DNA of 64,000 nt, from positions 124,001 through 188,000 of the forward strand of contig CAZIUC010000001.1 in assembly GCA_964542455.1 (NCBI GenBank), written 5' to 3'. The position numbers and the translations under genes were made by a program. Source of the stretch: PFJX01 sp964542455. Its GTDB lineage: Bacteria > Pseudomonadota > Gammaproteobacteria > Burkholderiales > Thiobacillaceae. Below, piece after piece: positions 17,705 through 26,404 of this stretch. Below the pieces are notes generated by a model. That model did not search any database, had not been told where the DNA came from, and was given only the letters and a program-made list of their open reading frames with translations. Numbering within the stretch: position 1 is the stretch's first letter; every line of letters starts with the position of its first letter.

Positions 17705-17833
17705 TCACCAGGGAGTGACCATGCTCAGGCTCAGCGATTTCCAGCTCAGCAGGCCGCCACGATACCACTTGAGTTTGTCCACCGTATAACGGCACTTGGC
17801 CCGCAAGTGCTTGATGCTGATGGGGGATTGCCC
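17705..17833 (-). pseudogene. C-terminal remnant of a duplicated rhodanese
   Basis: Read leftward, this stretch encodes GQSPISIKHL, then DKLKWYRGGLLSWKSLSLSM and VTPW before TGA (17707-17705). It aligns residue by residue with the C-terminus of the intact rhodanese at 19705-20355 (GQSPTNIKQL, then HKLKWYRGGIQDWKMLGLST, VAPM, stop). Everything upstream of GQSP, including the catalytic Cys region, is missing or replaced. Its position just before DUF302 paralogue B mirrors the intact rhodanese before paralogue A. A [rhodanese-DUF302] unit was therefore duplicated and this rhodanese copy then lost. Confidence 0.85.
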
Positions 17834-17890
17834 CGGCAGGGGCGGCGGTTCCTCCCCCTTCGCCTAGCCGTGGTGAGGGGGTTGCCTGGT

Positions 17891-18808
17891 TTACTTGGCG
17901 GGTTCCGCCTGCTTCAGAAACATCTGCAGCAACGTTGCCGGATCCATAGGCAGGACCGGGGTTGCTGTCAGCGCGTTGTTTTGAACGGATTGGGCGGGCG
18001 CCGGCGTGTTGGCCTGTGGGGCTGGTTTTCCCTCTGTGGGGCTGGCCACCGGAGGCACCAGGAACGGCATGAACGGTAGTGTCGGCTGTTGCGTGGCGGG
18101 TTGGCTGGGGGGGGTGAACGGGCTGGGCGCGGCGGGCTGGGAAGATGCCTGCGGCATGGGTGGGAAGAACGAGGAAGCCGGGTCTTGCGCCGGCTGTGCC
18201 ACAGGTGCCGGGAGCATCATGAAGAAGGGTATCCCGGACTGCTGGGCGGGAGGCGCCTGGAACGGGTTGCCCTGTGGGTAAGGACTGGCCTGCTGGAACG
18301 GATTGCCCTGCTGGTAGGGGTTGCCTTGCTGGAACGGGTTGCCCTGTGCCATAGGGAAGAAATTGGGCATGGCGGGTTGCGGTGCGGCGAAGGGCAGACC
18401 GGGCATGTTCGGGATGGACGGGGTAAAGGCCGGGCTGCCATAGCGTGGCGTGCCGTAGCCTGGCAGCGAAAAAGGCGTCGGTGCGCTCTGCTGGGTGAAA
18501 GGATTGCCGGCGAAGGGCCCACCTGAATAAGGGTTGGAGAAGGGATTGGCATAACCACCGGTGAGCAGGCCGGGCGCCATTTGCAGTGCCGGACCACCCA
18601 GCGCGCCGAGCGCGGCCAGTCCACCCAGGCTGAGCAAGGGATTGGACAGCGGGTTGAATCCCCCGTAGCCGCCATATCCTCCATAGCCGCCGAAGGGGTT
18701 GAACGAGGGCGTCGGCGCCATCATGGCGAGCGGGTTCAACATGTTTTCGAAACCGGCCTGGGCCGAACCGGCGACGGCGACGAGCAATAGCGGGGCTAGG
18801 CGTTTCAT
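17891..18808 (-). CDS. Secreted Pro/Gln/Asn/Gly-rich low-complexity protein
   Basis: About 305 residues from the ATG at 18808, with GGAG six bases upstream. A signal peptide (KRLAPLLLVAVAGSAQAG) is followed by low-complexity sequence. This includes FGGYGGYGGYGGF, a hydrophobic LGGLAALGALGG patch, and a QGNPFQQGNPYQQGNPFQQ tandem array, then long Pro/Gln/Ala stretches and an amphipathic end (PATLLQMFLKQAE). No domain is recognised. The composition suggests a disordered or self-assembling exported protein. It lies between the two DUF302 paralogues, in the same direction. Confidence 0.75.
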   Translation of the reverse strand: MKRLAPLLLVAVAGSAQAGFENMLNPLAMMAPTPSFNPFGGYGGYGGYGGFNPLSNPLLSLGGLAALGALGGPALQMAPGLLTGGYANPFSNPYSGGPFAGNPFTQQSAPTPFSLPGYGTPRYGSPAFTPSIPNMPGLPFAAPQPAMPNFFPMAQGNPFQQGNPYQQGNPFQQASPYPQGNPFQAPPAQQSGIPFFMMLPAPVAQPAQDPASSFFPPMPQASSQPAAPSPFTPPSQPATQQPTLPFMPFLVPPVASPTEGKPAPQANTPAPAQSVQNNALTATPVLPMDPATLLQMFLKQAEPAK

Positions 18809-18925
18809 GGATGTCTCCAGGGAGTGTGGAAAGAGAACCGGGGGCCGGTGTCTCGTGCGGGTCGTGAAGATCAGGGCCAAGAATTGAATGCCCCCCACCG
18901 GAGTCGGCGTGGGGCGGCTTGCCTG

Positions 18926-19663
18926 TTACAGGTCGCCGTTTGCGGCGGCTCTCATGATGTTGTCCATTTTGTCGCGAATTTCGACGGCATATTTCCACAA
19001 CACGTCAGGTGTGCCCATCCGGCCTTTGACGGAATCCAGCCAAGTGGTATCCCAATCCAGGGTCATGACCCAGATGTTCTTGTCCGCGTCTTCCATGATG
19101 GTGAAACGGCAGGGCATGTAGACCGCGGATTCCGGGGAGTACCTGAGCATTTCCCGGCCCACGGCGATGTCGCAGTAGTGGTAGACCTCGATGCGCGGCG
19201 CGTCCATGTCGCCCAGTACGGCCTGGAAATCCTTCCACATCGGGCTCTCACCGACTTTCTTGAAGTTGAGGGCGTTGGCGCGCAGCTCCATGGAGGCCTT
19301 CACGTCGTCGAAAGTCAGGCCCGGCTTGGCTTTGTACTTGATGGTCATGAGGTTCATCATGTCCTTCAAGTCCATGCGCGTGGTCATGTTCATCAAGGGC
19401 AGCATCGACTTGATCAGCCCCGCCTTCACATCCTGCGGAACGACGCCCGACATCTCATAGGGGCGGACACCCTGAGCCGGGAACTTCGGGATGGACGGGA
19501 GCGACGGGAGCGACGGGAACTTCGGAAGCGTCAGGCCGGTGGTAGCCGGTACATTGGTCAGGTAGGGGTTGCCTGTGGGTGCCGGATCGGCGGCCAGCGC
19601 GGGAACGGCCAGGGTCAGTGCCAGGGTGGCGAGTAGTGTGTGTTTCATGCTTCTTTTAGTCAT
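18926..19663 (-). CDS. Secreted DUF302-domain protein, paralogue A
   Basis: About 245 residues from the ATG at 19663, with AAGGA nine bases upstream. Signal peptide KHTLLATLALTLAVPALAAD. The DUF302 core matches paralogue B closely (VGESPMWKDFQAVLGDMDAP, EVYHYCDIAVGREMLRY, MPCRFTIMEDADKNIWVMTL, RDKMDNIMRAAANGDL). The linker differs: a Pro/Ser stretch with a short repeat (FPSLPSLPSIPKF) replaces the PVSPGG segment of B. It directly follows the secreted rhodanese gene, so the two are probably one transcript with a shared periplasmic role. Confidence 0.85.
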   Translation of the reverse strand: MTKRSMKHTLLATLALTLAVPALAADPAPTGNPYLTNVPATTGLTLPKFPSLPSLPSIPKFPAQGVRPYEMSGVVPQDVKAGLIKSMLPLMNMTTRMDLKDMMNLMTIKYKAKPGLTFDDVKASMELRANALNFKKVGESPMWKDFQAVLGDMDAPRIEVYHYCDIAVGREMLRYSPESAVYMPCRFTIMEDADKNIWVMTLDWDTTWLDSVKGRMGTPDVLWKYAVEIRDKMDNIMRAAANGDL

Positions 19664-19704
19664 TGTTGCGTCCTTCCTGGCGAATACCAGTTTGATTGTT
19701 ACGG

Positions 19705-20355
19705 CTACATTGGTGCGACCGTGCTCAGGCCCAGCATTTTCCAGTCCTGGATGCCGCCACGATACCACTTGAGCTTGTGCGCCGGATAACCCAGTGCGAG
19801 CAACTGCTTGATGTTGGTGGGAGATTGTCCGCACCAGGGGCCATTGCAATACAGAACCAGGGTCTTGGCGTTTTCGAAATTCCACAGGCTACCCTGACGC
19901 GCGGCACCGAAGCGGAAAATCAGGGTTTCGACGATTTTTTCCACATCGGTATGGCCGGGATGTAGTTCCTGCCAGGGCAGTTGCACTGCGCCGGGGATGA
20001 TGCCGGAACGTAATGGCCAGTCGCCGTCGCGCGAGTCGATGACCATGACGCTGGCATCCTTGCCGAGCTTTTTCAGGTATTCCAGCATTTCCAGTTCGCC
20101 GATGGTTTCCACGCCGGGGGCGAGCTGCATGGGCTGGATGCAATAAGGCGGACAGGGACGCGAGGTGAGGGAGTAGTCCGGGTCGAGCATGTTTTCCGTG
20201 TCCGGATTGCGCTCGATGATGACTTTCTTGCCCTGGTGCAGCACTTCCACCGACTTGACGGTCTGAGTGATGTTGACTGGTTTTTCGCTCGCCAGGGCAG
20301 GCGGCGCGCTTGCCCAGAACAGGGCAAGGCATGCCGTGATGATGGCTGTTTTCAT
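19705..20355 (-). CDS. Secreted rhodanese-like protein
   Basis: About 216 residues from the ATG at 20355, which has GGAGGA seven bases upstream. The signal peptide (KTAIITACLALFWASAPPALA) predicts a periplasmic location. The rhodanese domain shows the Asp-rich VMVIDSRDGDWPLRSGIIPG and the active-site loop YCNGPWCGQSPTNI, where a Cys would carry the persulfide. An extra N-terminal ~70-residue segment with PCPPYC adds two Cys. It heads the DUF302 cluster, and a truncated copy sits at 17705-17833. Confidence 0.88.
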   Translation of the reverse strand: MKTAIITACLALFWASAPPALASEKPVNITQTVKSVEVLHQGKKVIIERNPDTENMLDPDYSLTSRPCPPYCIQPMQLAPGVETIGELEMLEYLKKLGKDASVMVIDSRDGDWPLRSGIIPGAVQLPWQELHPGHTDVEKIVETLIFRFGAARQGSLWNFENAKTLVLYCNGPWCGQSPTNIKQLLALGYPAHKLKWYRGGIQDWKMLGLSTVAPM

Positions 20356-20449
20356 GTCGTCCTCCTCCTGCTCACATAAGCATGGGGGAGGCATTGTGGA
20401 CGCGCCGGGAGGCGGGCGGCAAGAGGCGTCCACCGCTTGCCGGGAAGCT

Positions 20450-21019
20450 TCAATCGATGTACTCGAATACCTTCACCACTTTGGCGACACCACTGGTCTT
20501 CGCGGCAACCTCCGCGGCGGCGGCGCCCTCTTCGCGCTTGACCAGGCCCATCAGGTACACGGTCCCCGCCTCGGTGACCACCTTGACATGGTTGACGCTG
20601 AAGCGGCGGTCATCCAGGAAGCGCGCCTTCACCTTGGTGGTGATGTAGGCATCGTTGCTGCGCGCCATGATGGTGCTGACGCCGGCCAGGAGAATCTCGT
20701 TCTGCACTTCGCGCACGTTCGGCACTTCCTTGGCGATCTGTTCCACCTTGGCGCGAGCGTCGGCGTCGGCGGTCTCTCCGGTCAACAGCACGCGGCGGTT
20801 GTAACTGATGACGTTGACGTGGACGCCTTCCTTGTAGGTCTCGCGGATGCGGTTGGCCGCCTTCAGTTCGATTTCCTCATCCATCAGGTAGGTGCCGGCG
20901 GTGCGGCGGTCGTCGGCCATCAGCGCGCCGGCGCCAACACCCACGGCGACGACTGGCACGCAGCCACTCAGGTTGACAGCGGATATGCCCAGCAGGGCGG
21001 TCAGGATAAGGGTTCGCAT
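20450..21019 (-). CDS. dolP: BON-domain outer-membrane lipoprotein, DolP (YraP) family
   Basis: 189 residues. The lipobox (ALLGISAVNLSGC) gives a lipidated Cys19. Two BON domains follow (AANRIRETYKEGVHVNVISY to EVQNEILLAG; TTKVKARFLDDRRFSVNHVK to KVVKVFEYI). In E. coli DolP maintains the outer-membrane barrier and accumulates at division sites. It is the last gene of the leftward yraN-diaA-dolP set, starting three bases after diaA ends, the same order as in enterobacteria. Confidence 0.93.
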   Translation of the reverse strand: MRTLILTALLGISAVNLSGCVPVVAVGVGAGALMADDRRTAGTYLMDEEIELKAANRIRETYKEGVHVNVISYNRRVLLTGETADADARAKVEQIAKEVPNVREVQNEILLAGVSTIMARSNDAYITTKVKARFLDDRRFSVNHVKVVTEAGTVYLMGLVKREEGAAAAEVAAKTSGVAKVVKVFEYID

Positions 21020-21022
21020 GGT

Positions 21023-21601
21023 TCAGGCTCCTAGCAACAAGTAATCAATGCCATCACACAGGCTGTGGATGGCGCGTAAATGCAGTTCACGCGTGAAAGC
21101 GGCTGATTCGGCAAAGGTACAGATCACCACGTCTTCCTCATTCAGCGATTCGGCCAGCAGGCCGCCATCGCCGCCAGCCAGGACAATCACACGCAGGTCT
21201 TTATCGTGCGCGCCACGCAAGGCCGCAAGCACACCGGGCGCGTTGCCGGTTCCGGAAATCGCCAGCAATACGTCGCCGGTATGGCCCAGGCTTTCGATCT
21301 GGCGGGAGAATATCGCGCCGCAATCGCCATCATCGGCCAGTGACTGTGCGCCGCCATCCAGCGCGATGGCGGCCAGGCCCGGACGCGCCTGCTGGTACTG
21401 ATTGGTCAGCAGGGAGGCGAACAGGCGCGCGCTGTCATGGCTACCGGCCTGCCCGCAGACGAGAATCTTGCCCTCACGCATCAGGCTTTCCACGATCAAT
21501 TCCGCGGCCCGCGCGATCGGCTCGGCGAGTGACTCGATAGCATCGCGCTGTGCTTCGATGCTGCTGAGAAATCGGGAATGAATATGGGCTTGAAGGGGCA
21601 T
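21023..21601 (-). CDS. diaA: DiaA/GmhA-type SIS-domain protein
   Basis: 192 residues with a single SIS domain: ILVCGQAGSHDSARLFASLL (phosphosugar-binding loop) and LLAISGTGNAPGVLAALRGA, then VIVLAGGDGGLLAE. In E. coli DiaA binds DnaA to time replication initiation, and the close relative GmhA makes heptose-7-P. The position between yraN and dolP favours DiaA. The GmhA zinc/active-site residues cannot be assigned confidently by eye. Confidence 0.88.
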   Translation of the reverse strand: MPLQAHIHSRFLSSIEAQRDAIESLAEPIARAAELIVESLMREGKILVCGQAGSHDSARLFASLLTNQYQQARPGLAAIALDGGAQSLADDGDCGAIFSRQIESLGHTGDVLLAISGTGNAPGVLAALRGAHDKDLRVIVLAGGDGGLLAESLNEEDVVICTFAESAAFTRELHLRAIHSLCDGIDYLLLGA

Positions 21602-21626
21602 GGCGCAGTCATTATAGCCGTCTCCC

Positions 21627-21989
21627 TCATACTCCCATCACGGCGCGCAGCCACTCCAGGCGGCCGCCCTGTACCAGCACGGCATCGAAGCGGCAGGGCA
21701 GGTCGAGTCCGTGGCGGCAGAGGTAATGTTGCGCGGCCAGGCGGATGCGAGCTTGTTTGCCGGTGGTGATGCTGGCCGCCGCGCCGCCGAAGGCCGTGCC
21801 GGCGCGCTCGCGCACTTCCACGAAAACCAGGCTGCCGCCATCACGCAGGATCAGGTCGATCTCGCCGCCACGGCAGCGGTAGTTGCGCGCCAGCAGCTTG
21901 AGCCCCTGTGCCAGCAGATAATCCGCCGCCGCCTGTTCCGCCGCCATGCCTTTGCGTGCTTCGCTTTTTGGTGCCTCGCCCTGCTGCAT
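21627..21989 (-). CDS. yraN: YraN family (UPF0102) nuclease-fold protein
   Basis: 120 residues from the ATG at 21989, with GGGGA upstream. The family signature is present: AADYLLAQGLKLLARNYRCR, then GEIDLILRDGGSLVFVEVR. This gives the E..D..(E)VK-like arrangement of a restriction-endonuclease fold. The cellular role is not settled. It is divergent from rsmI with 52 bases between the starts, as in E. coli. Confidence 0.93.
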   Translation of the reverse strand: MQQGEAPKSEARKGMAAEQAAADYLLAQGLKLLARNYRCRGGEIDLILRDGGSLVFVEVRERAGTAFGGAAASITTGKQARIRLAAQHYLCRHGLDLPCRFDAVLVQGGRLEWLRAVMGV

Positions 21990-22041
21990 GGTCCCCTTCC
22001 GTTTTTCGATACACTGCCCACAGCTTACCCCCGGCCCCGTC

Positions 22042-22935
22042 ATGTTCGACACTCCTCAATCCGCCCTCCCCGGCGTGCTCTATATCGTCGCCACGCCGAT
22101 CGGCAACCTGCGCGATCTGACCCTGCATGCGCTCGATGTCCTGCGTTCGGTGGATCTGATCGCCGCCGAGGACACCCGCAACACCCAGGGTCTGCTTTCC
22201 GCCTACGGCATCCAGGCGCGCCTCACGCCCGTGCATGAACACAACGAACAGGCCGCCGCCACCCGCCTGGTGATGACGCTGCAAGAGGGGAAAAGCGTGG
22301 CTTATGTCTCGGATGCCGGTACCCCCGGCATTTCCGATCCCGGCGCGCGGCTGGTGGCGGCGGCGCGGGCCGCGGGGGTGGTGGTGGTTCCCATCCCCGG
22401 CGCCAGCGCGGTGGCCACCGCGCTTTCGGTTTCCGGGCTGGAGTCGCCCTGGCTGTTCGTCGGCTTCCTGCCGGCCAAGGCTTCCGGCCGGCGCCGCGCG
22501 CTGGAAGGTCTGCGCGATCTGCCTTATGCCCTGGTGTTCTATGAGGCACCGCATCGGGTACGAGAGACGGTGGTGGATCTGTGCGCCATGCTGGGAGGCG
22601 AGCGTCGCATCCTGTTCGCGCGCGAACTGACCAAGCGTTTCGAGCAACTACACGCCTGTCCGCTGGCCGAGGCGCTTGCCTGGCTGGAGGCGGATGAAAA
22701 TCACCAACGCGGCGAGTTCGTGCTGGTGCTCGACCCGCCCGCCGCCAGGGAAGAAAACGACGCCGCCGAGGCGCACCGCGTGCTCGCCCTGCTCCTGGAG
22801 GAAATGCCGGTGAAGCAGGCCGCGCATCTGGCCGCCCGCCTTACCGGCGCGCGCAAGAACGCCCTCTACCAACTCGCTCTGGAAATGAAACAACAAGGTG
22901 AAAGCGATGGACCAACTGAAGATCACCCGGCCTGA
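22042..22935 (+). CDS. rsmI: 16S rRNA (cytidine1402-2'-O)-methyltransferase
   Basis: 297 residues from ATG 22042; an upstream in-frame ATG would overlap yraN. RsmI 2'-O-methylates C1402 in the decoding centre, using SAM. Signature motifs of the tetrapyrrole-methylase fold are present: LYIVATPIGNLRDLTLHAL, IAAEDTRNT, SDAGTPGISDPG, PIPGASAV. The C-terminal extension carries the helical tail (VKQAAHLAARLTGARKNALY) typical of RsmI. Its 3' end overlaps pyrC by 29 bases. Confidence 0.96.
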   Translation: MFDTPQSALPGVLYIVATPIGNLRDLTLHALDVLRSVDLIAAEDTRNTQGLLSAYGIQARLTPVHEHNEQAAATRLVMTLQEGKSVAYVSDAGTPGISDPGARLVAAARAAGVVVVPIPGASAVATALSVSGLESPWLFVGFLPAKASGRRRALEGLRDLPYALVFYEAPHRVRETVVDLCAMLGGERRILFARELTKRFEQLHACPLAEALAWLEADENHQRGEFVLVLDPPAAREENDAAEAHRVLALLLEEMPVKQAAHLAARLTGARKNALYQLALEMKQQGESDGPTEDHPA

Positions 22936-23932
22936 CGACTGGCATGTGCATCTGCGCGACGACGCCATGCTGGCCGCCGTCCTGCCCGACACCGCGCGGC
23001 AGTTCGCGCGCGCCATCGTCATGCCCAATCTGAAGCCGCCGGTACGCACGGTGGCGGAGGCCGCCGCCTATCGCGCCCGCATCCTCGCGGCCCTGCCGGC
23101 GGGGCTCGATTTCACACCCTTGATGACGCTCTATCTCACCGACAACACCACGCCCGAGGAAATCTTCAAGGCGCGGGACAGCGGTTTCGTGCGGGCGGTG
23201 AAGTACTACCCGGCCGGCGCCACCACCAACTCGGATTCCGGCGTCACCGACATCACCAAGGTGCAAGCCGCGCTGGAAGCCATGCAGGAAGCCGGTTTGC
23301 CGTTGCTGTTGCACGGCGAGGTAACCGACCCGGAAGTGGATGTGTTCGACCGCGAGGAGGCGTTTATCGAACACATTCTGGAGCCGCTGCTCAAGCGCCT
23401 TCCCAGCCTGAAAGTCGTGCTGGAGCACATCACCACGCGTCAGGCGGCGGAGTTTGTAACCGCCGCGCCGGCCAACGTGGCGGCCACCATCACCGCGCAT
23501 CACCTTCTCTACAACCGCAACGCCATGTTTCAGGGCGGCATGCGGCCGCATTACTACTGCCTGCCGGTGTTGAAGCGGGAAAGCCATCGCCAGGCGCTGA
23601 TCGAGGCGGCCACCGGCGGCAACCCGAAGTTCTTTCTCGGCACCGACAGCGCGCCGCATGCCCGCGACGCCAAGGAAAGCGCCTGTGGTTGCGCCGGCAT
23701 CTACACGGCGCATGCCGCCATCGAACTGTATGCGGAAGCTTTTGAACTGGCTGGCGCCCTGGATCGACTGGAAGCCTTCGCGAGTTTTTACGGTCCGGAT
23801 TTCTACGACCTGCCACGCAACGCGGAGAAGATCACCCTGCGCCGTGAGCCGCACATCCTGGTGAGCGAACACGCCGCCGGCGTGGTGCCGTTGCGCGCCG
23901 GGGAAAGGGTGAACTGGACATTCCCCGGATAA
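22907..23932 (+). CDS. pyrC: Dihydroorotase
   Basis: 341 residues from ATG 22907, preceded by AAGGTGA; a GTG at 22898 is possible. This zinc enzyme of de novo pyrimidine synthesis interconverts carbamoyl-aspartate and dihydroorotate. It is of the E. coli PyrC type. Metal ligands are seen in DDWHVHLRDD, the carboxylated Lys in AVKYYPAGATTNS, His in LLLHGEV and EHITT, and the catalytic Asp in LGTDSAPH. The start lies inside rsmI, so translational coupling is likely. Confidence 0.96.
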   Translation: MDQLKITRPDDWHVHLRDDAMLAAVLPDTARQFARAIVMPNLKPPVRTVAEAAAYRARILAALPAGLDFTPLMTLYLTDNTTPEEIFKARDSGFVRAVKYYPAGATTNSDSGVTDITKVQAALEAMQEAGLPLLLHGEVTDPEVDVFDREEAFIEHILEPLLKRLPSLKVVLEHITTRQAAEFVTAAPANVAATITAHHLLYNRNAMFQGGMRPHYYCLPVLKRESHRQALIEAATGGNPKFFLGTDSAPHARDAKESACGCAGIYTAHAAIELYAEAFELAGALDRLEAFASFYGPDFYDLPRNAEKITLRREPHILVSEHAAGVVPLRAGERVNWTFPG

Positions 23933-23954
23933 ACCTAGAAACGGTTCCCTGGCT

Positions 23955-24485
23955 TCACGCCGATCGTCGCGCCGCGTGATGAGGCGTGATGCGATGGAGA
24001 GAAGCGGGGGGGCCCATGACCGCCCAGTTTTCCGAATAATGCCCCTGCTCGACGCGCGCGGGCAGGCTGCTCCATTGGTAGTCGAATGCGCGTTCACTGT
24101 GGCCATGCCTGACCGGGTCGTAGTGGATGTAATCGAGATGCGCGCGCAGATCGTCCGGTGTCAGTAAAGGCCGTTGCTTCATACTGTGAGTCCAGAACGG
24201 CGTGTCATCCAGAACCTGATCGTGCTCGCGCCAGAGCCGCGCCATGGAGGCACGCAGAAAATTCATCGGTGCCAGGCATTCGCTCTCGGCGGGCGCCACG
24301 AAAATCAGATGTGCGTGGTCATCGAGAATGACGTAGGCAGCCATATGCAGTCTGAACTGGGTTTTCGTCTTCAGGATGGCATCGACCAACAACTGTTTCA
24401 GCCGAGGCCGAGCCAGCAGCGGCTGGCGTTGAAAACACTCCAACGTCACGAAATAAGTACCACCGTCTTCTTTATGGATATGCAT
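23955..24485 (-). CDS. REP-associated tyrosine transposase (RAYT, Y1 family)
   Basis: 176 residues. The N-terminal GGTYFVTLECFQRQPLL and the HUH motif DDHAHLIF (His57-Ala-His59) are typical of the TnpA_REP branch of Y1 transposases. The segment HLDYIHYDPVRHGH holds the probable catalytic Tyr119, and YQWSSL near the end matches the usual YxWSS motif. Known: these single-copy enzymes nick REP hairpins next to a GTAG or similar tetranucleotide and are thought to spread REP/BIME elements. Several GTAG-headed hairpin families occur in this window. All key residues are present, so the enzyme may be active. It converges on pyrC. Bases 24486-24663 upstream hold no recognisable element. Confidence 0.88.
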   Translation of the reverse strand: MHIHKEDGGTYFVTLECFQRQPLLARPRLKQLLVDAILKTKTQFRLHMAAYVILDDHAHLIFVAPAESECLAPMNFLRASMARLWREHDQVLDDTPFWTHSMKQRPLLTPDDLRAHLDYIHYDPVRHGHSERAFDYQWSSLPARVEQGHYSENWAVMGPPASLHRITPHHAARRSA

Positions 24486-24663
24486 GGTTCACCTCAATGT
24501 ACAACCTCAGATTAGCTTATGCGCCAGATCGTGATGAAATCTCACCTTGCCGCCAATTCGGCAAAGGAGATAACACGGCTAGTCATAAGTAATACCAAGG
24601 GCTGCGACGCGGCCCAAAGCCGTCTGCCGCTATAATTCCAGGACTTTTCCGCCGTTTTCTTCC

Positions 24664-26400
24664 ATGACCGCCTACCTAGACCCCAAATCCCAACTCATCT
24701 CCCTGCTAGAACAGGCCTTGCGCCAGGTCGCCGCCGACTCGATGCCCTTGATCGACCTTGAGCGCCCCAAGCAGGCTAGCCACGGCGATTTCTCCTGCAA
24801 TGTGGCGATGCAATTGGGCAAGGCCATGAAGCGCAATCCGCGCGAGCTGGCGCAATCGGTCATCGACGCCTTGCCGGCTTCAGATCTGCTGGAAAAAGCT
24901 GAAATCGCCGGTCCCGGCTTCATCAATCTGTTTCTCAAGTCTGCCGCCTGGCAGGGTGCCGCGGCCCATGTGCTGGAACTGGGTGCTGTCTTCGGTGCGG
25001 GCAAGGTCGGCCAGGGTGAGAAGGTGCAGATCGAGTTCGTCTCGGCCAATCCAACTGGCCCGCTGCATGTGGGGCATGGACGTGGGGCGGCATACGGCGC
25101 CAGCCTGGCCAGCCTGCTCAAGCTGGCCGGCTATGATGTCCAGCGTGAGTATTACGTGAACGACGCCGGGCGCCAGATGGACATCCTGGCGCTGTCCACC
25201 TGGTTGCGTTACCTGGCTCTGTGCGGCGAGTTCGTACCCTTTCCCGGCAACGCTTATCAGGGCGACTACGTCGGCGCGATGGCGGACAGCATCTATGCGT
25301 TGCATGGCGACCGTTACAAACGCGCCGCCGCCGATGCCCTGGTCGGCGTGCCGGCGGCGGGCGAGGACGCGGAAGGCCATCTCGACGCCCTCATCGCCAA
25401 CGCCAAACGCCTGCTTGGCCCCGACTACGCCTACATCCACGGCCATGCCCTGGAAGAGCAACTGGGCGACACCCGCAACGATCTCACCGAATTCGGCGTC
25501 ACCTTCGACACCTGGTTTTCCGAGAAGACCCTGCACGAATCCGGCCTCATCGACCGTGCCGTCGAGCAGATGAGGAAGCATGGCCACGTCTACGAACAGA
25601 ACGGCGCCCTCTGGTTCAGATCCACCGCCTTCGGCGACGAGAAGGACCGCGTGGTGCGGCGCGAGAACGGCATCTACACCTATTTCGCCGCTGATATCGC
25701 CTACCACATCAACAAGTTCGAGCGTGGTTTCAGCCGTGTGCTGGATGTCTGGGGTGCCGACCACCACGGCTACATCCCGCGTGTGAAAGGCGCTCTGAGC
25801 GCCGCCGGTCTCGACGCCGACCGTCTCACGGTCGCGCTGGTACAGTTTGCCGTGCTCTATCGCAACGGCCAGAAGGCCTCGATGTCCACTCGCTCCGGCC
25901 AGTACGTCACCCTGCGTGAACTGCGCGCCGAAGTGGGGAACGATGCCGCCCGCTTCTTCTATGTGCTGCGTAAATCCGAACAACACCTGGATTTCGACCT
26001 CGATCTGGCCAAGTCGCAGAGCAACGACAACCCGGTCTACTACATCCAGTATGCCCACGCCCGTATCTGCAGCGTGCTGAATGGTTGGGGGGGCGTGGAG
26101 CGCGATTTGCTGGATGCCGATAGCAGCCTCCTGCGGGAACCACAGGAACTGGCGCTCCTGAAACGCTTGGTCGAGTACCCGGAAACCGTCACTGCCGCCG
26201 CGCGCGAGTTGTCGCCGCATGTGATCGCCTACTACCTGAAAGACCTGGCCGCCGATCTGCATGGCCTCTATGCGGCCTGCCAGTTCCTGGTGGCCGACGA
26301 AGCGCTGAAACAGGCGCGCCTGTTGCTGGTTGCCGCCACCCGCCAGGTGCTGCGTAACGGTTTGAGCGTGCTGGGCGTCTCCGCGCCGGAGAAGATGTAA
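24664..26400 (+). CDS. argS: Arginyl-tRNA synthetase
   Basis: 578 residues, standard for class I ArgRS. The HIGH box appears as SANPTGPLHVGHGRGAAYGA. The N-terminal Add1-type domain (LERPKQASHGDFSCNVAMQL) contacts the tRNA D-loop. KMSKS is degenerate (GQKASMSTRSGQYVTL), which is normal for many ArgRS. The C-terminal DALR anticodon-binding domain ends LRNGLSVLGVSAPEKM. It is followed after four bases by a SPOR protein, probably in one transcript. Confidence 0.98.
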   Translation: MTAYLDPKSQLISLLEQALRQVAADSMPLIDLERPKQASHGDFSCNVAMQLGKAMKRNPRELAQSVIDALPASDLLEKAEIAGPGFINLFLKSAAWQGAAAHVLELGAVFGAGKVGQGEKVQIEFVSANPTGPLHVGHGRGAAYGASLASLLKLAGYDVQREYYVNDAGRQMDILALSTWLRYLALCGEFVPFPGNAYQGDYVGAMADSIYALHGDRYKRAAADALVGVPAAGEDAEGHLDALIANAKRLLGPDYAYIHGHALEEQLGDTRNDLTEFGVTFDTWFSEKTLHESGLIDRAVEQMRKHGHVYEQNGALWFRSTAFGDEKDRVVRRENGIYTYFAADIAYHINKFERGFSRVLDVWGADHHGYIPRVKGALSAAGLDADRLTVALVQFAVLYRNGQKASMSTRSGQYVTLRELRAEVGNDAARFFYVLRKSEQHLDFDLDLAKSQSNDNPVYYIQYAHARICSVLNGWGGVERDLLDADSSLLREPQELALLKRLVEYPETVTAAARELSPHVIAYYLKDLAADLHGLYAACQFLVADEALKQARLLLVAATRQVLRNGLSVLGVSAPEKM

Positions 26401-26404
26401 GCGC

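Noticed and set aside
17334..18998. 554-codon leftward frame spanning the DUF302 and Pro-rich genes
   Set aside because: It overlaps genes with signal peptides and ribosome sites in other frames, and its composition is a frame-shifted copy of them.
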